A DNA stretch of 64,000 bases, taken from Choristoneura fumiferana. Lineage: Eukaryota > Arthropoda > Insecta > Lepidoptera > Tortricidae. The notes beneath the pieces were generated by a model, which was not told the origin of the DNA, searched no databases, and was given only the letters and a program-made list of their open reading frames with translations. The position numbers and the translations under genes are program-made. Positions within the stretch are counted from its first letter, which is position 1. Each line of letters begins with the position of its first letter. Positions 59,913 to 64,000 of the stretch are shown piece after piece. The stretch is taken from positions 14,849,581 through 14,913,580 of the forward strand of contig NC_133474.1 in assembly GCF_025370935.1 (NCBI RefSeq), written 5' to 3'.

Positions 59913-61322
59913 CCTGGGGTTGTTAATTAATTAATTACCCAGGTTAGGTTACATTATAATATAATAAAAATGTATTTTTTTATCAACTCACAAAGGACCA
60001 CATTATATACATTTTCACAAAAGTTTGTTTACCCAAGTTTCAAACATGAAGAATCCTTTGCGAGAGACTGGAGTCTGAACTAGGTGATTGTCGAAAAGTC
60101 CGTTGTTTTGTGAAAATAATCACAATTTACATCTACCTATCATTTTATCGTCGTTGAACTTTAGAGAATCTACAGATTTGTGTGGGTATCAATTATAAAA
60201 ATAAAGTATCAGATTTCACATGAAAGCTGCATATAGCTTTGAGATCATTGAGTGACTGACTAAATGACATCTTTAGTTAGGTGTTTATATTAACTAATTT
60301 AATCACAAACTCGGTTAAGATAGCGTGGGACCTATCACCCTCGCATGAGTCACTGCAAGGAGTCGAACGGGCGACAGTGAATCACTGCACCGCGCCATGT
60401 CTGCTATGCACATAATTGATGCAGGTAACTGAATCGCCATTGTGCGCTATTCACTATTGTGCAGCTGAACTTTTTAGGTCCTCGCGGGCGATTGTTAACG
60501 CCTTATTGTTAGTGTTTGGACGGGTCGGTTTATTTAGATTGGAATAATAACAGGAATCTAACTTTGCTCTAAGAACAATCTGAAAGTTTGTTTAATCTAA
60601 GTTAGAAGGTGGGTGGTAATATAATTGATATGTGATATGATTATAGGTCGTGTCGAATTCTAGACTTTTTAAAGTATCTACGTCAGACATGGCCGAATTG
60701 GAATATGATTTACCTATGATTATGATTTGCCTTTGAGATCAAAGAAAGGTACCAAACAGAGATAGTACCTAAAATAAACATTATTCAAAAGTAATATACA
60801 TTGGAAACATATTATTCATCATAAAAAACGCATTGGGAATCGTAGGTAGATATTTGATAACGTATTAACCTACCTTGATGACTTCATTGATTGTGACTAA
60901 ACAACGCGGCGTTATCTCACTTTGATACTGATAGCGCCATCTGTTGTTGGGAGCGAGGACTAAAAAAAGTTAGATTAGAGCAAGAAAAAGGGTTTATTTT
61001 ATTTGCATGCATTTCAAACTTTTCTGAATCCGCACTGCTATTCTAAAATTGAAGTTGCAGCTTGGTTGCTGTGAATTAAGTATTGACGTAGACTTAATTT
61101 GATTCTTAGTCTAAGAAATACACATAAGTAGGTATATAATTAATATTTTTATTAATAAATATTTAAAGTTTTTGTTTTGTCTCATATAATTCGACGATTC
61201 CTACAAAGTAGTTACGAGTATTTCTAATTAAGTAAAAGCAAAAATTTAATCTAAGTACATAAAATTTTAATCCATCTGTGAATCAAATTTCTCTATTCAC
61301 TACAGACTGTCAGGCAATGTAA

Positions 61323-61475
61323 TGTCACGCGAATATGTATGCTGGTGCACTAGGTATACTCGCGCCTATTACGAGTAATACAACTACCGAAGTAGAAAGA
61401 TCGTTCAGTTCGTTAAAATGTATGTTTACAGAAAGACGTCGTAGCTTAACTGTTCCAAATATAAAAAATATATAA
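61323..61475 (+). pseudogene. hAT transposase relic, C-terminal dimerisation region
   Basis: A frame ending at TAA 61473-61475 reads GILAPITSNTTTEVERSFSS, then LKCMFTERRRSLTV, then PNIKNI. The TEVERSFSxLK core is the conserved C-terminal dimerisation motif of hAT-family transposases (ERSFS-LK). The upstream domains are absent or decayed, so this is a dead remnant. Confidence 0.75.
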
Positions 61476-62234
61476 ATAGTTTCTGAAAATCGCGTTAACT
61501 ACTAAATTTACTGCAGGTAATTTTTAATGTTATTTTTATTAATATGTCATGAGGCTTGGTAGTAAAGCTAAAGTTTTTAGTTCTTATCTGTGTAGTCATC
61601 TCCTATTTTCTGTGGCAATTAATGAGTTAAAATAAAATTGTATCATAGTTTGTATAAAATTCGCAGAGAAGTAGTTATTCAATATAGGCATTTTATCTCT
61701 ACTCTTTCTCAAAACAATACCAGATTGAATGTGACACGGACAGTAAGCATCTATTGACATTGACAACTAGCTCATTTTTTTAAAATATTATTTTACCTGG
61801 CCGTTTCAGCTGTCATGTGTAGTTTACGAGACGTCGTATCTGATATTTTCAAAAAATGTAACTATGCCATTTTATGCCAAGATATTCAAATTAGTATCTT
61901 GAAATTATCTATATTTTAAGAAAATAAGATAAATAAGAGTAGTAACAAAAAGTGAACAATGCCAATTCAGTAGAACACACTTTGGTATGTGACTATGTGG
62001 CATGTGACGGATCGAATAAACTTTGTAGATGGGGGCGACAATGAATTACCATGGGCGCTATTGAAATTACTCATTCAAGGATTTACATATTTATAGAAAA
62101 AGAAACCCGCCTGTGGTTTAAAACATTCATCTGTTTTTTGGCGGCGAATCAAATTCCATGATCTGGATAGTATTACCCAGTCTACAAACAAGATTGATTT
62201 TACGATCTGTGCCAACTAGTAGGTAATCCACTAA

Positions 62235-62345
62235 ATTTCATCATCATTATCATCATCTCATCCGTAGGACGTCCACTGTTGGACATAGGCTTCCCCTATA
62301 AACCTCCAGTCGCTTCGGTTGGCAGCGGCTTGCATCCACCGCCGT
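62235..62345. repeat. Non-LTR-like interspersed repeat piece
   Basis: Contains TCATCATCATTATCATCATC, then CGTAGGACGTCCACTGTTGG and ACATAGGCTTCCCC. I recognise this block as common in lepidopteran genomes but cannot name the family. Confidence 0.55.
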
Positions 62346-62844
62346 TCTTTAGTAATTTACCTAAATCCAATGCCACTTCACAAAATTTCGGGTGGGATTA
62401 AAATTTCCGTGTTCGTCGGTGGAAATTTATTTAACTGTCTAGAATTTGTCTAGAAATTAAATCTTCATTATTCTAAGCTAGTTCAGGTGCATCATTTATT
62501 TATTCATGAGGTGGCCATAGACCACGGCACCGTTACCATTTAATTGCAGCATTAGGTAATTAAAATGTTTTTATGACTAAGTTCAACCCGGTGTGAGTTT
62601 TTTGGCACACATTAGCAGATACTTAAATTGGTTGAATTTCACAATTCGTCTAGTTTTAGAACTTAGGTACATACCTAGGTACCTATTCGTATCATTATTA
62701 TCCTCTAAATATTCTGATTAAGTAAATAACTGCAGGTGCGCTGTAATTTCGGAAATAATTAAAACAATTAGTTGGGTGCTTAAATTTTTCTTTGCAGCCT
62801 AAAAATAATAAATGCTCTGACAATTTTTTTATCATTTTTAAAAA

Positions 62845-62990
62845 ATATACCTACCTCGTTGAGTTTCTTACCGGATTCTTCTCAACAGAGGTTTTTCCGA
62901 ACCGGTGGTAGATTTTTTTTGACATTCATAAGTGCTTGTTATAGCCTAAATTGAATAAAGATATTTTGACTTTGACTTTGATTACGACGC
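62845..62990 (+). repeat. Non-LTR retrotransposon 3' end with TTTGAC tail
   Basis: Contains CCGAACCGGTGGTAGATTTT, then CATAAGTGCTTGTTATAGCC, GAATAAAGATATTTTGAC and a run of TTTGAC units. Similar tails occur at 25680-25700 and, inverted, at 32549-32572. Confidence 0.65.
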
Positions 62991-64000
62991 CTAAGACAGG
63001 CCTGTCGAGTCGACCCATGTGGTCTGCCGACGTTTAGTCACCGCTTAACGTGAACGGAATGGGGTATCTTAACATAGAATAAACGGACCACGTGCGAGTT
63101 GGACTCGCGCGTTGAGTCAATCGTAGGTACAAATTAGGGGAAGATACTTTAGTATAGTATCGGACACATTTTAGTTTTAACAAAAAGGTAAGTCTTGAAA
63201 CTGGAGACATTAAAATATTGTTAAATAATAATTGTGCACATTGAAGTACATTCGTTATACCGTTTTGGTAAAAAGTTTAATAACTGTGTCGATAACCGAT
63301 TTATATCTTGTTATACTACTATTTTTAGCTTATAAAAAATTCGTATACCTACTATCGGACATCGTGCGATAGTATCGGACAGTATATTTAAAAGGCAAAA
63401 AAAATAAGCGTGAGAATAGGTGAATATAATACTTTCAATAAATGCCTTCGAAATATGTTCGTCAGGGGAGTTATTAATAATTAGGAAGAAAGTAAAATAT
63501 AAAATGTAGGAACTCATTCGTTAAGTCCAGACGCATACATTTTTGGACCCTTTTGACCAGATTGGCATTGAATATATCTTCTAACATTTTAATTCTAACA
63601 AAATCTTATTTTAACATTTTGCATTTTGAGGATGGTAGGAGATTGAAATCAACAAAAAATAATTTATTTATTTCTAATAGACGATGTATCAAATTTTTTA
63701 AGCCGGGCTAGAATGACAATATGACAATTTTGACAGTCTCAAAAATGATATCAGATTAAAGTTTCGTAAAAAATGCGTGGACAACTTTTGCTGGCCAGAG
63801 TCTACACTCGTACACGATATAGGTACTCGTAGTATACAATGTGTTACAAAAGACCTTGATAGCGCCCACAAATACTTTAAGAAGTTAGATAATGTAAGTA
63901 TGTGAATGGTTAAGGGGGGTCATTAACATTCTTCAGTACGCAGGTTATCTTTACCTATGATAAAAGTACTTTTTTAAAACTGCTCTTCTGTTACGCAATT
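62991..64000. other. Gene-free end of the window
   Basis: AT-rich sequence. A direct repeat of ATCGGACA appears near 63160 and 63353 and 63373. No gene is recognised. Confidence 0.4.

Noticed and set aside
59020..59930. Several overlapping frames
   Set aside because: The later part is an interspersed repeat with two other copies in the window; no domain is recognised in the rest.

Overview
The window looks like nuclear DNA of a moth or butterfly (Lepidoptera). It is AT-rich, genes are sparse with long introns, and it is full of short non-coding transposons typical of lepidopteran genomes: Helitron (Lep1-like), Harbinger-type and hAT-type MITEs, and non-LTR tails ending in TTTGAC repeats. The eIF4A N-terminus (MSYSPERR...) resembles moth eIF4A as I remember it. 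No prokaryotic, viral or CRISPR features were seen.

Layout. 1-8255: no gene; a roughly 2-kb near-palindrome (173-2138) and a 1.55-kb inverted-repeat element carrying an iterated AAGGTACCTT motif (4881-6430). 8256-9523: a single-exon (+) gene for a 418-residue membrane-anchored ectodomain protein, probably of the APD1-4 (DUF4792/DUF4793) family. 9747-14710: repeats only. 14710-20560: eIF4A on the minus strand, seven coding exons, whose true start lies in a 23-nt coding exon. 20560-23190: the shared upstream region between divergent eIF4A and profilin, holding two related MITEs and a Helitron. 23191-35585: profilin (chickadee), three coding exons with a 10.3-kb first intron full of nested transposons, and probably a 3'UTR intron right after the stop. 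36140-50489: the 3' end of an unidentified minus-strand gene, with a last coding exon at 36944-37032 joined in phase to an exon at 50418-50489 across a 13.4-kb intron. 50490-64000: presumably the upstream intron or promoter region of that gene, with weak exon candidates, GC-rich islets, many MITEs and a relic of a hAT transposase.

Functionally, the two clear genes are housekeeping genes, one for translation initiation and one for actin dynamics. They are arranged head to head; I recall the Drosophila orthologues (chic and eIF4A, region 26A-B) also being close neighbours, so this is probably conserved microsynteny. The membrane protein and the unidentified 3' gene show no functional link to them. 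I see no convincing new multi-gene system. The most useful novelties are the corrected eIF4A start, the two-exon unidentified gene, the giant palindrome, the iterated-motif element, and several nested transposon insertions dated by clean target-site duplications.
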